From JANXPZ01 sp034678345 (lineage in GTDB: Bacteria; Eisenbacteria; RBG-16-71-46): a stretch of 9,592 nt of DNA. How positions within the stretch are numbered: the first letter of the stretch is position 1; each line of letters starts with the position of its first letter. This document shows, one piece after another, positions 1 through 6,899 of the stretch. The stretch covers positions 1 to 9,592 of the forward strand of contig JAXDBZ010000195.1 of assembly GCA_034678345.1 (NCBI GenBank), read 5' to 3'. The notes under the pieces were generated by a model. The model saw only the letters and a list, made by a program, of their open reading frames with translations. It was not told where the DNA came from and searched no databases. The position numbers and the translations under genes are program-made.

Positions 1-1293
1 CTCCACGGGGCCGCCGCCGGCGTGCTGGCGCTGGGCTTCTACGCCTTCCTGCCCGAGGCCCTGGCCCACGCGGGCCTGGCGACCCTCGACCTCGCCACGG
101 CCCTCACGCTGCTGGCGAGCTGCTACGCGTTCTGGATGTTCGCGCGCAGCGGGCGCTGGGGATGGTGGTGGGGCACAGCGGGCGCGGTGGCCGGCGCGTT
201 CCTGGTGCGCTACACGGCCCTCCTCCTCGGGCCGGCGCTGCTGGGCATCGCGGTCTTCGAGGTCCTCCGGCGGCGCGCCCGGCGTCCTCGCCGCCTCTGG
301 ATCGGGCTCCTGTTGCTGGTGCCGGTCGTGATTGTTGCGCTTGATGCCGGCTACCTGGGCGCGGTCCAGTGGGCGCCGCTGCGGGAGTGGCCGCTGCAGT
401 CCCGGTCCTTCCAGGCGCTGCAGGGACTCCTCCCCTCACTGCGGCTGCCCTTGCCCTTCTCCTGGGTCATGGGCCTGGACTACCAGGCGCGGGCCGGGCA
501 GGCCGGCATCACCCCGACGTACCTGCTGGGGCGGGTCCTCGCGCATCCCGTCTGGTACTACTTTCCCCTGGCCTTCCTCTTCAAGTGGCCGCTCGGCTTC
601 TGGGGCGCGCTGCTGGTCCGGGCCGGAAGGCTGCGGGCCACGCGGGAGCGGAGCGGCGCCGTGCTCGTCCTCCCGGTCGCGCTACTCCTCGCCTCGGGGA
701 TGTTCTTCCTGCCCCTGGACGCCGGCATCCGCTACATGTTCCCGATCATGCCCTTCCTGTGCGTGTGGCTCGGCGCGCTGGCCGCGCTGCCGCTCGTGCC
801 GGGCACCCGGGGACGGGCGACGTGGCGGCGAATCGGCGTCGCGCTGGCCGTCCTACAGGCGGTCGAGTGCGGACTGGCGGCTCCATGGTACCTGTCCTTC
901 TTCAACCGGCTTTCGGGCGGCCCCGGTGGCGGTTACACCCTGCTCAACGACTCCAACGTGGACTGGGGACAGGGTCTCATCGCCCTGCGCGACGAGATGA
1001 CAACGCGCGGAATCCGACGCGTGCACCTCGCCTATCACGGCACGGCCGATCCCGCCCTCTATGGCATCGAGTACGTGCCCTGTCTCGGCGGCTCACCCGG
1101 GCGGGAGAGCGACTGGCTGGCGGTGAGCAGCTACTACTTCGTCGGATTGCCCCAGACGATGATGACCCCGGCGGGCCGCACGCCGGAGAGCGTCGTGATG
1201 GACTTCCGAGCGCTCTGGAGCGTCCCGCCGGCCGCGCGGCCCGGCGACTGCATGTACCTCTTCCGCCTGCGTCCGGGCGGGATGAGGCGCTGA
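1..1293 (+). CDS. GT39/ArnT-like membrane glycosyltransferase (5'-partial)
   Basis: The frame is open from the first base of the window to a TGA at 1291-1293, giving 430 residues whose N-terminus lies upstream; a GTG at 22 is in frame but only internal. Several hydrophobic helices are visible, and the segment HAGLATLDLATA (residues 23-34 of the visible part) resembles the conserved loop after the first helices of GT39/PMT-type transferases. Residues 316-326, NDSNVDWGQGL, match the (D)SNxDWGQ motif typical of a large group of bacterial proteins annotated as GT39 or dolichyl-phosphate-mannose mannosyltransferase-like. A soluble C-terminal part follows. Members of this family use polyprenyl-phosphate-linked sugars and transfer them on the periplasmic side of the inner membrane. 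The first extracytoplasmic loop, which carries the catalytic acidic residues, is outside the window, so activity cannot be judged. The acceptor is unknown. It converges on the methyltransferase gene with a 55-base gap. Confidence 0.85.
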   Translation, partial: LHGAAAGVLALGFYAFLPEALAHAGLATLDLATALTLLASCYAFWMFARSGRWGWWWGTAGAVAGAFLVRYTALLLGPALLGIAVFEVLRRRARRPRRLWIGLLLLVPVVIVALDAGYLGAVQWAPLREWPLQSRSFQALQGLLPSLRLPLPFSWVMGLDYQARAGQAGITPTYLLGRVLAHPVWYYFPLAFLFKWPLGFWGALLVRAGRLRATRERSGAVLVLPVALLLASGMFFLPLDAGIRYMFPIMPFLCVWLGALAALPLVPGTRGRATWRRIGVALAVLQAVECGLAAPWYLSFFNRLSGGPGGGYTLLNDSNVDWGQGLIALRDEMTTRGIRRVHLAYHGTADPALYGIEYVPCLGGSPGRESDWLAVSSYYFVGLPQTMMTPAGRTPESVVMDFRALWSVPPAARPGDCMYLFRLRPGGMRR

Positions 1294-1348
1294 GCGACGT
1301 CCGCTTCGGCGCGCGCGGGTCCCTCGCCGGCGACTCCGCGCACCATGC

Positions 1349-2761
1349 TCATCCCCGCTCCAGCCTCGCCACGCACTCGATGTGGGGCGTGTGCGGGAAC
1401 ATGTCGAAGGGGGTGACCTCGGCGGGCCGCCAGCCGTGGCCGGCGAAGTCCTTGAGGTCGCGCGCCAGCGTGGCCGGGTTGCAGGAGACATAGACGATGC
1501 GCGCCGGCGCCAGCTCGGCGATGCGGAACACCACGCGCGGGTGCAGCCCGGCGCGCGGCGGGTCCACCAGCACCACGTCGGGCCCGCGCCGACCGGTCTC
1601 GCCGGCCGGGGGTGAACCCGCCCACGGCGAGGCCAGCTCGCCGCGGGCCCAGGCACGCAGCACCGGGCGCGCCTCGCCGGCGACGAACTCCGCGTGGGCG
1701 ACGCCGTTGCGCGCGGCGTTGCGCCGCGCCCGCTCGACCGCGTCCGCCACCGATTCGACGCCGACCGCCCGCGCCCCGGCGCGCGCCAGCAGCAGCGTGA
1801 GCGTGCCGGTGCCGCAGTAGAGGTCGAGCGCGGTCTCGTTCTCCCGTAGCGCGGCGGCCTCGAGCGCCGCGGCGTAGAGGGCCTCGGCCTGGCGGCTGTT
1901 CGTCTGCAGGAACGTGTTCGCGGTGGCCTCAAACTCGAGCCCCAGCAGCCGCTCGACGATCACGCCGTCGCCAACGAGCGGGCGCTCCTCCTCGCCGAAG
2001 GCGACGTTCGAGCGCGAGCGGTTGAGCAGCAGCGTGACCGTGCGCACCTCGTCCGACAGCGCCGCCACGGCCCGCGGCCATTCGTCCAGCCCGTGCACCG
2101 CGTCGCTCGCGGCGACGAGGTGCACGCCGCACTGGCCGGTGTGCGGCAGGTGGCGCACGGTGAGGTAGCGCACGACGCCTTCGTGGCGCCGCGGATGGTA
2201 GGCGCGCCAGCGGTGCTCGACGGCGAAGCGTTGTGTCAGCCGGACGATCTCGAGCGTGAGCGCGCTCGGCAGCGCGCAGGTCTCGAGCGCGAAGACGCTC
2301 TCGAAGGTGCCGCGCTCGTGCAGGCCGAGCACGGGCGCGCCGTCGGCGGCGGGATGGAAGCTGAACTCCATCTTGTTGCGGTAGCCGTTGGCGGCCGGCG
2401 CGGGCCGGATGGGCCGCACGGGCGGTTCGGCGACGCCGCCGAGGTGCTGCAGCGTCTCGCGCACCTGGCGCTCCTTGAGCGCGAGCTGCTCATCGTAGCC
2501 GAGGTCGAGGAAGCGGCAGCCGCCGCAGACGCCGGCGGTGAAGTGCGGGCAGGGGGCGGCGACGCGCCGTTGCGAGCCGCGCTCGATCCGCTCGAGGCGG
2601 GCCTCGGCCCAGGTGCGCTTGAGGCGCGTGACGCGCGCCACGACGCGGTCGCCGGGCAGCCCGCGGTCCACGAAGACGACCCGTCCCTCGTGCCGGGCCA
2701 GGGCCTTGCCGCCCAGCGCGACGTCGGTGATCTCGAGTTCTGACAGTTCGTTGACCTTCAT
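1349..2761 (-). CDS. rlmD: 23S rRNA (uracil-5)-methyltransferase, RlmD/RumA type
   Basis: A 470-residue SAM-dependent RNA methyltransferase of the TrmA/RlmC/RlmD family, which makes 5-methyluridine in RNA (position 1939 of 23S rRNA for RlmD). Domains in order: an N-terminal TRAM RNA-binding domain (about residues 1-60, starting MKVNELSELEITDV); an iron-sulfur cluster site with Cys71, Cys79 and Cys82 (CPHFTAGVCGGC) and probably Cys162; a SAM-binding Rossmann fold with motif I at 311-320 (ALDLYCGTGT); the DPPRAG motif at 400-405; the catalytic nucleophile Cys427 in SCNPATLARDL; and the conserved Glu462 near the C-terminus (HIECVARL). TRAM plus the cluster cysteines favours RlmD over TrmA, but related enzymes such as RlmCD cannot be excluded. 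I chose the ATG at 2761 because the TRAM domain begins right after it. An in-frame ATG at 2884 would add a low-complexity Arg/Ser-rich tail with no ribosome binding site. The GGAG before 2761 is only two bases from the ATG, so initiation signals are weak either way. Confidence 0.93.
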   Translation of the reverse strand: MKVNELSELEITDVALGGKALARHEGRVVFVDRGLPGDRVVARVTRLKRTWAEARLERIERGSQRRVAAPCPHFTAGVCGGCRFLDLGYDEQLALKERQVRETLQHLGGVAEPPVRPIRPAPAANGYRNKMEFSFHPAADGAPVLGLHERGTFESVFALETCALPSALTLEIVRLTQRFAVEHRWRAYHPRRHEGVVRYLTVRHLPHTGQCGVHLVAASDAVHGLDEWPRAVAALSDEVRTVTLLLNRSRSNVAFGEEERPLVGDGVIVERLLGLEFEATANTFLQTNSRQAEALYAAALEAAALRENETALDLYCGTGTLTLLLARAGARAVGVESVADAVERARRNAARNGVAHAEFVAGEARPVLRAWARGELASPWAGSPPAGETGRRGPDVVLVDPPRAGLHPRVVFRIAELAPARIVYVSCNPATLARDLKDFAGHGWRPAEVTPFDMFPHTPHIECVARLERG

Positions 2762-3071
2762 GGCTCCGGGATGCCGTGAAATCGTGGGCGGGCGAAGGCT
2801 CGAGGAAACCTTCCGGCGGGTGACCGTGTCCAACCCGATGGACCGTCGTCCGGCGGAACCGATTCGGGACGGAGCTTGGGCCATTCACGTCCCGCGTCGC
2901 GAGGACGGGAGATGACCGCGAGATGCGAGGCGAGACTGCCGGCCGCGACGCAGTCGGGGTCGAACACCCCGTCGAGGAGTGGCCAGCAGGATGGCCGAAG
3001 CAGATTGCGGCCAGATCGCGTCCGCAGCAGCGGGTTCGTGAGTGGTCCAAGCTACCATAGGAGGAAGGGGC
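2762..3071. other. Divergent intergenic region between rlmD and the PDZ gene
   Basis: This gap of about 310 bases separates two genes transcribed away from each other, so it should hold promoters for both. I see no convincing -35/-10 pair on either strand and no small gene with a credible ribosome binding site. Two small hairpins are visible: CGGGG-TCGAACA-CCCCG at 2955-2971 and GGCCA-GCAGGA-TGGCC at 2981-2996. They could be operator or leader structures for the PDZ gene, but nothing in the sequence settles this. Confidence 0.5.
3058..3068 (+). promoter_or_regulatory. Strong Shine-Dalgarno site of the PDZ gene
   Basis: The purine-rich stretch TAGGAGGAAGG ends three bases before the ATG at 3072, with the AGGAGG core 7-8 bases away. 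It decides the start: an in-frame GTG at 3042 would place this site inside the coding region and would add ten residues in front of an otherwise normal signal peptide. Confidence 0.8.
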
Positions 3072-4127
3072 ATGCGACAGAACGTGGCACGCGTGGCGCA
3101 GCTCGCGCTCATCGCCGGGTTGCTGCTCATCATCGGGGTCGCGGGGACACCGGTCTCCCGCGCCGCCGACACCGGGCAGACTCCCTGGCTCGGGGTGTAC
3201 ATGCAGGAGGTCTCGGAGGACCTCCGCGAGGGCCTCGACTACGACGGGCCGGGCGGCGTGATCGTGAGCCGCGTGGTCCGCGGCAGCCCCGCGGAGAAGG
3301 CCGGTCTGCGCCGCGACGACGTCATCGTGCGCCTGAACGGCCGCTTGGTGGACAGCCCGGACGAGCTGTCCGACATGGTCGCCGAGTCCCGCGTCGGACA
3401 GAGGATGAGCGTGCAGGTGTTCCGCGACGGCAAGCTACAGACCCTTGCCGTCACCCTCGGCTCGCGCGCCGCGGGCGCCGAGCCCCGCCGCATCGAGATC
3501 GAGGTGCCCGAGGTGCCGGCCGCCCCGAAGGCTCCCAGGGCTCCCAAGGCACCGAAGGTGCCGGAACGCCGCGTGATCATCCGGGACCTCAAGGGCCTGG
3601 AGGGGCTCGAGGGGCTGGAGAGACTGCGCGACCTCGGCCCGGGCGAGCGCCCCTTCGCCGTCCTGGCCGGGCGCGGGAGGCTGGGGGTGCGGGTGGAGCC
3701 GCTGAGCCCGGCGCTGGGTGAGTACTTCGGCCTGAAGGACGGCAAGGGGGCCCTGGTGCTGGAGGTCCTCGAGGACCGGCCGGCCCAGAAGGCGGGGGTG
3801 CTGCCCGGGGACGTCATCACCCGCGTGGACGACAAGGCGGTCACGAACAGCATGGACCTGGTCGAAGCCCTGCGGGGTAGGGAGGGCAAGGTCGCGCTGC
3901 GGGTCGTGCGCCACGGCACGCCGCGCACCATCGAGGCCACGCTCGACGAGCCCGGCTCCACTTGGGTGGAAAAGCCCGGCGAACCGTCGGGCGATGGCCC
4001 CGTGGTCCGGAAGCGGATCGTCACGCGGGAGCGGGATGACCTGCGACACGAGCTGGACCAGCTGAGGAAGGAGCTCGAGGACCTGCGGCAGCGGCTCGAG
4101 CGGCAGCAGGACGAGGGGGAGGAGTAG
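3072..4127 (+). CDS. Secreted two-PDZ-domain protein without protease domain
   Basis: 351 residues. A Sec signal peptide (residues 1-32: basic start, hydrophobic core LALIAGLLLIIGVAG, cleavage near SRAA) sends it to the periplasm or envelope. PDZ domain 1 spans about 39-131 (GGVIVSRVVRGSPAEKAGLR is the typical peptide-binding strand and helix). A linker at about 137-195 contains Pro/Lys/Ala repeats (APKAPRAPKAPKVPE) and then a GLEGLEGLE repeat. PDZ domain 2 spans about 201-292 (GALVLEVLEDRPAQKAGVLPGDVI). The tail at about 318-346 is a heptad-rich charged coiled coil (RDDLRHELDQLRKELEDLRQ). The PDZ domains resemble those of HtrA/DegP-type proteases, but there is no trypsin-like domain and no His-Asp-Ser triad. 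It is therefore probably a scaffold or adaptor binding C-terminal peptides of envelope proteins and may oligomerise through the coiled coil; that role is inference. It stands alone, with a divergent gene upstream and a terminator downstream. Confidence 0.9.
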   Translation: MRQNVARVAQLALIAGLLLIIGVAGTPVSRAADTGQTPWLGVYMQEVSEDLREGLDYDGPGGVIVSRVVRGSPAEKAGLRRDDVIVRLNGRLVDSPDELSDMVAESRVGQRMSVQVFRDGKLQTLAVTLGSRAAGAEPRRIEIEVPEVPAAPKAPRAPKAPKVPERRVIIRDLKGLEGLEGLERLRDLGPGERPFAVLAGRGRLGVRVEPLSPALGEYFGLKDGKGALVLEVLEDRPAQKAGVLPGDVITRVDDKAVTNSMDLVEALRGREGKVALRVVRHGTPRTIEATLDEPGSTWVEKPGEPSGDGPVVRKRIVTRERDDLRHELDQLRKELEDLRQRLERQQDEGEE

Positions 4128-4476
4128 CGGGGGACAGAGGGACGCGCGACCGGGCGGGCGATCGATCCGACCCGCGATGCCGAAGAGGTATCCGAGAGGG
4201 GTGTCCGTTCGGGCGGGGAGGTGCAGCGCGACGTACCGCCCCGGTTGCGCAGAAGAGGCCCGGCCGTTCCACGGCCGGGCCGTCTTCGTTGGCCCCGGCG
4301 TCCGCCGTCCGTCCGCGTCCGGTGGGCCGCGCGAGCGGCCGTGCCCGCTTCGGCGGCGCCCGTCCGCCGATTGACCTCCCTCGCCCGAGCCCGGCCCACG
4401 GCGGCCGCGGGCGCCGCTAGGCTGGCCGATCGTCACCCTCTCTCGGACGCCGCGTGCCACCCATGGGGACCCACCG
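4128..4476. other. Intergenic region with terminator, between PDZ and synthase-like genes
   Basis: This 349-base gap holds about 125 bases of unassigned sequence after the PDZ stop codon, a strong terminator at 4252-4287, and about 190 bases of very GC-rich leader before the next gene. A TTGACC occurs at 4371-4376 and a TAGGCT at 4418-4423, but they are 41 bases apart and cannot be one sigma-70 promoter. I see no protein-coding gene with a plausible start and ribosome binding site. Confidence 0.5.
4252..4287 (+). terminator. Strong intrinsic terminator, symmetric on both strands
   Basis: GGCCCGGCCG (4257-4266) and CGGCCGGGCC (4272-4281) form a perfect 10-bp stem around a TTCCA loop. After a one-base bulge (G4282) the stem extends by five more pairs: GAAGA at 4252-4256 pairs with TCTTC at 4283-4287. 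The 3' side continues CTTCGTT, a modest T-rich tail, and the opposite strand reads TCTTCT after the stem, so it could also stop antisense transcription. It lies about 125 bases past the stop codon of the PDZ gene, the only plausible gene for it to terminate on the plus strand. Confidence 0.8.
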
Positions 4477-6828
4477 ATGAAGGCCGCCAAGCTGTGGATC
4501 GTCGCCCTCACCTCGATCACGCTCATCGCCCTGGAACTCGTCTGGACGCGCCTGTTCTCGGCCGAGTTCTTCTACACCTTCGCCTTCCTGACACTCTCGC
4601 TCGCCGTCCTCGGTCTGGGGCTCGGCGCGCTGGCCCTGCGGCTCTTCCCGGCGCTCGACCACGAGCGGCGCCTGGGTCTCTTCCTCGCCCTGACCGCGGC
4701 CACGGCGCTGCTCGGACCGCACGTGGCGTTCCACACGGGCATGGACTTCGCGCTGCTCTTCAGCCGCTGGAGCATGGTCGGCCGCTTCGTGGTGGTGCTG
4801 CTGGCGCTGGGTCTGCCGTTCTTCTTCGGCGGCATGGCGCTCGCGCTCGTCTTCAAGCACGACAGCGCCGACATCCCGCGGCTCTACATGGCCGACCTGC
4901 TCGGCGCCGGCCTGGGCGTGGTGGGGGCGATCGTGGCCATGAACGCGCTGGGCACGCCGGTGGCCACGGCCTGGGTCCCGCTGCCGGCGCTGGTGGCGGC
5001 GCTCATCGCCGACCGGCGCCGCGGCTGGCTGGTCCCGGCGGCGATGTGGCTCCTCGCGGCCGCGTCGGTGGGAAACCGCGCCGACCGCCTGCTCGAGATG
5101 GGACGCGAGGAGCGCGCCCCGGTGATCTACAAGCACTGGGACGCGATGGCCAAGATCAAGATGTACGACTTCGGCGGCCAGGCGCGCGGCCTCAACATCG
5201 ACAACGTGGCCAACTCCCCGGTCATCCCGTTCGACGGCGACTGGGCGGCGCTGGGGCGCGACACCACCTACCAACGCTGGAGCATCGACGTGGGCTGGCT
5301 GATGGACCGCTTCCCGCGCTGCCGCTTCCTCTCGCTCGGGGCCGGCGGCGGCGCCGACGTCCTGCAGGCGCTGGAGAAGGGCGCGGCCGAGGTGCACGCG
5401 GTCGAGGTCATCCCGCACATCAACCGCATGCTCGCGGTCGGCGACCCGGCGGGCTACGTCGTGTGCGACTCGACGACGCAGGACTCGACCGGGCGCATCG
5501 TGGACTGCCCCGAGTACAGCGGGTACCTCTACCGCGACCCGCGCGTGCGCGTGATCACCGAGGACGCCCGCACCTACGTGCGGCGCCACCCGAACAGCTT
5601 CGACGTCATCTACTCGCTCAGCTCGAACACCTGGGCGGCGCTGGGCTCGGGAGCGTTCGCGCTGGCCGAGAACTACCTCTTCACCACCGAGGCCTTCCGG
5701 GACTACTGGCGCGCGCTGTCGGCCGACGGGTTCCTCTCGCTCGAGCACCAGATGTACATGCCGCGGCTGGTGAGCGAGGTCGTGGACGCGCTGCGCCGCG
5801 AGGGGGTCGAGCGGCCCGAGGAGCACTTCGCCGTCTACCGCCTGCCCGAGCTGCGCCGGCACGTGCTGCTGCTGTCGAAGTGGCCGCTCACCGACGAGAT
5901 CCGCCAGCGTGCCTACGGGCCGCTCGCCGGCCCGCGCCAGACGCCCATGCACCTGGTCCATCCGGCACCGGACTCGCTGCGCGGCCGGATCATCCCCCAG
6001 GTCGTCGCCGGCGGCTGGCGGGCGGTGGCCGACACGGCGCGGATCGCCGTCTCGCCGTGCACGGACGACCGCCCGTTCATCGCGCAGATGGGCCGGTGGC
6101 GCAACCTGACGCGGGAGCGGCTGCAGAAGCTGAGCCCCTACGACGACCTCACCGGCCTGCCCATCTCGCAGCTCATCCTCATCGTCATCGTGGGCATCAC
6201 CCTCGTGCTCGTGCTGCCGCTGGTGCTGCTGCCCTACGCCACGAGCCGCGAGAAGCTGCCGGCGGCGGGCTGGTTCTACTTCCTGCTCATCGGCATGGCC
6301 TTCATGGCGGTGGAGGTCGTGCTCATCCAGCGCTACACGCTCTTCCTCGGGGCCTCGACCTACAGCACCGCCACGGTGCTGCTGACGCTGCTCGTGGCCG
6401 CCGGGCTGGGCAGCCGCTGGGCCGAGCGCGTGCCGGCACGGGTCACGTTCCTTGCCATCCTCGGCTGGCTGCTGCTCGAGATGCTGCTGCTGCCGGCGCT
6501 CACCGGCGCCCTGAGCGGGCTGCCGGTGGCGGCGCGCATCGCCGTCGCGGCGGCGCTCATCGCCCCGCTTGGCTTCTTCATGGGGATGCCGTTCCCCCGC
6601 GCGGTGCTGCGCGTCGGGCCGCTGGTGGACTGGGGCTTCGCGGTGAACGGCATGGGCTCGGTGCTGGGCGGCACGCTGGTCGTGGCGTGCGCGATGGCGT
6701 TCGGCTTCCGCGTGGCGCTGCTGGGTGGGGCGCTGCTCTACCTGGCCGCGTTCGCGCTGCTGGCGGCCGAGGGCGCTTGGCGGGTGCGAGCGGTCGTCGA
6801 GCCGGAGACGCCGCCGCCGGCGGAGTAG
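4477..6828 (+). CDS. Multi-pass membrane protein with spermidine-synthase-like domain
   Basis: 783 residues in three parts. The N-terminal membrane part (about 5-195, five to seven helices) begins with LIALELVWTRLFS and contains LPFFFGGMALALVF and LYMADLLGAGLG, all typical of this family. The central soluble part (about 215-560) has a Rossmann-type nucleotide site FLSLGAGGGADVLQAL (284-299), acidic Glu310 at the end of the next strand, a TEDAR motif (361-365), SGAFALAENYLFTTEAF (391-407) and TDDRPFI (529-535). The C-terminal membrane part (about 562-762) includes MAFMAVEVVLIQRYTLFLG (607-625), FFMGMPFPRAV and a conserved NGMGSVLGG. It belongs to the widespread, poorly characterised membrane proteins annotated as spermine/spermidine synthase-like. 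Where true aminopropyltransferases have the catalytic Asp of the (I/V)xVDS segment, this protein reads FDVIYSLSS (375-383), so polyamine synthesis is doubtful. A methyltransferase or ligand-binding role is equally possible. The start is the ATG at 4477, with GGGGA seven bases upstream and the first helix right after. Confidence 0.88.
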   Translation: MKAAKLWIVALTSITLIALELVWTRLFSAEFFYTFAFLTLSLAVLGLGLGALALRLFPALDHERRLGLFLALTAATALLGPHVAFHTGMDFALLFSRWSMVGRFVVVLLALGLPFFFGGMALALVFKHDSADIPRLYMADLLGAGLGVVGAIVAMNALGTPVATAWVPLPALVAALIADRRRGWLVPAAMWLLAAASVGNRADRLLEMGREERAPVIYKHWDAMAKIKMYDFGGQARGLNIDNVANSPVIPFDGDWAALGRDTTYQRWSIDVGWLMDRFPRCRFLSLGAGGGADVLQALEKGAAEVHAVEVIPHINRMLAVGDPAGYVVCDSTTQDSTGRIVDCPEYSGYLYRDPRVRVITEDARTYVRRHPNSFDVIYSLSSNTWAALGSGAFALAENYLFTTEAFRDYWRALSADGFLSLEHQMYMPRLVSEVVDALRREGVERPEEHFAVYRLPELRRHVLLLSKWPLTDEIRQRAYGPLAGPRQTPMHLVHPAPDSLRGRIIPQVVAGGWRAVADTARIAVSPCTDDRPFIAQMGRWRNLTRERLQKLSPYDDLTGLPISQLILIVIVGITLVLVLPLVLLPYATSREKLPAAGWFYFLLIGMAFMAVEVVLIQRYTLFLGASTYSTATVLLTLLVAAGLGSRWAERVPARVTFLAILGWLLLEMLLLPALTGALSGLPVAARIAVAAALIAPLGFFMGMPFPRAVLRVGPLVDWGFAVNGMGSVLGGTLVVACAMAFGFRVALLGGALLYLAAFALLAAEGAWRVRAVVEPETPPPAE

Positions 6829-6844
6829 GCGGGGAGAGCACGCG

Positions 6845-6880
6845 GGCGCCGGCGCCACGCGGTTGCGCGGCGCCGGCGCC
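6845..6880 (+). terminator. Hairpin with duplicated self-palindromic 12-mer
   Basis: GGCGCCGGCGCC occurs at 6845-6856 and again at 6869-6880. Because the 12-mer is its own reverse complement, the copies are both direct and inverted repeats and can form a 12-bp GC-only stem. Inside it, CGC-GGTT-GCG adds three pairs after an A/C mismatch. It begins 16 bases after the stop of the membrane protein gene, as a terminator should, but no T-rich tail follows. It may be a tail-less terminator or an mRNA-end stabiliser. It ends 19 bases before the Nudix start, so it could also affect readthrough into that gene. Confidence 0.5.
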
Positions 6881-6899
6881 GCGGCCTACTGTCGGGGCT

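Noticed and set aside
2093..2743. A 216-residue plus-strand open frame opposite rlmD.
   Set aside because: It has no ribosome binding site or recognisable motif and lies fully antisense to a well-supported methyltransferase.
2762..2884. An upstream ATG extending the RlmD protein by 41 residues.
   Set aside because: The extension is Arg/Ser/Pro-rich, has no ribosome binding site and precedes a TRAM domain that normally starts at the N-terminus.
2955..2971. A tRNA T-arm-like hairpin (GGGGTCGAACACCCC).
   Set aside because: The loop lacks the TTCRA order, and no matching acceptor stem, D-arm or anticodon arm lies upstream.
2992..3009. A second sigma-54-like site, TGGC followed by TTGC, before the PDZ gene.
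   Set aside because: The spacer between TGGC and TTGC is nine bases instead of seven, which breaks the strict spacing sigma-54 needs.
3042..3071. A GTG start that would lengthen the PDZ protein by ten residues.
   Set aside because: The strong Shine-Dalgarno site lies inside this extension, and the ATG at 3072 directly begins a normal signal peptide.
4371..4423. A sigma-70 promoter made of TTGACC and TAGGCT before the membrane protein gene.
   Set aside because: The hexamers are 41 bases apart, far from the 16-18 base optimum.
4417..6858. An 813-residue open frame on the minus strand covering the membrane protein gene.
   Set aside because: It is rich in Arg, His, Gln, Glu, Ala and Gly with no domain or hydrophobic pattern, as expected for the antisense of GC-rich codons. 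The plus-strand protein has clear family motifs.
4221..6899. A very long plus-strand open frame running in frame into the Nudix gene.
   Set aside because: Everything before 6900 is Arg/Ala/Pro/Gly-rich shadow sequence of the membrane protein gene and its leader. Only the Nudix part is real.
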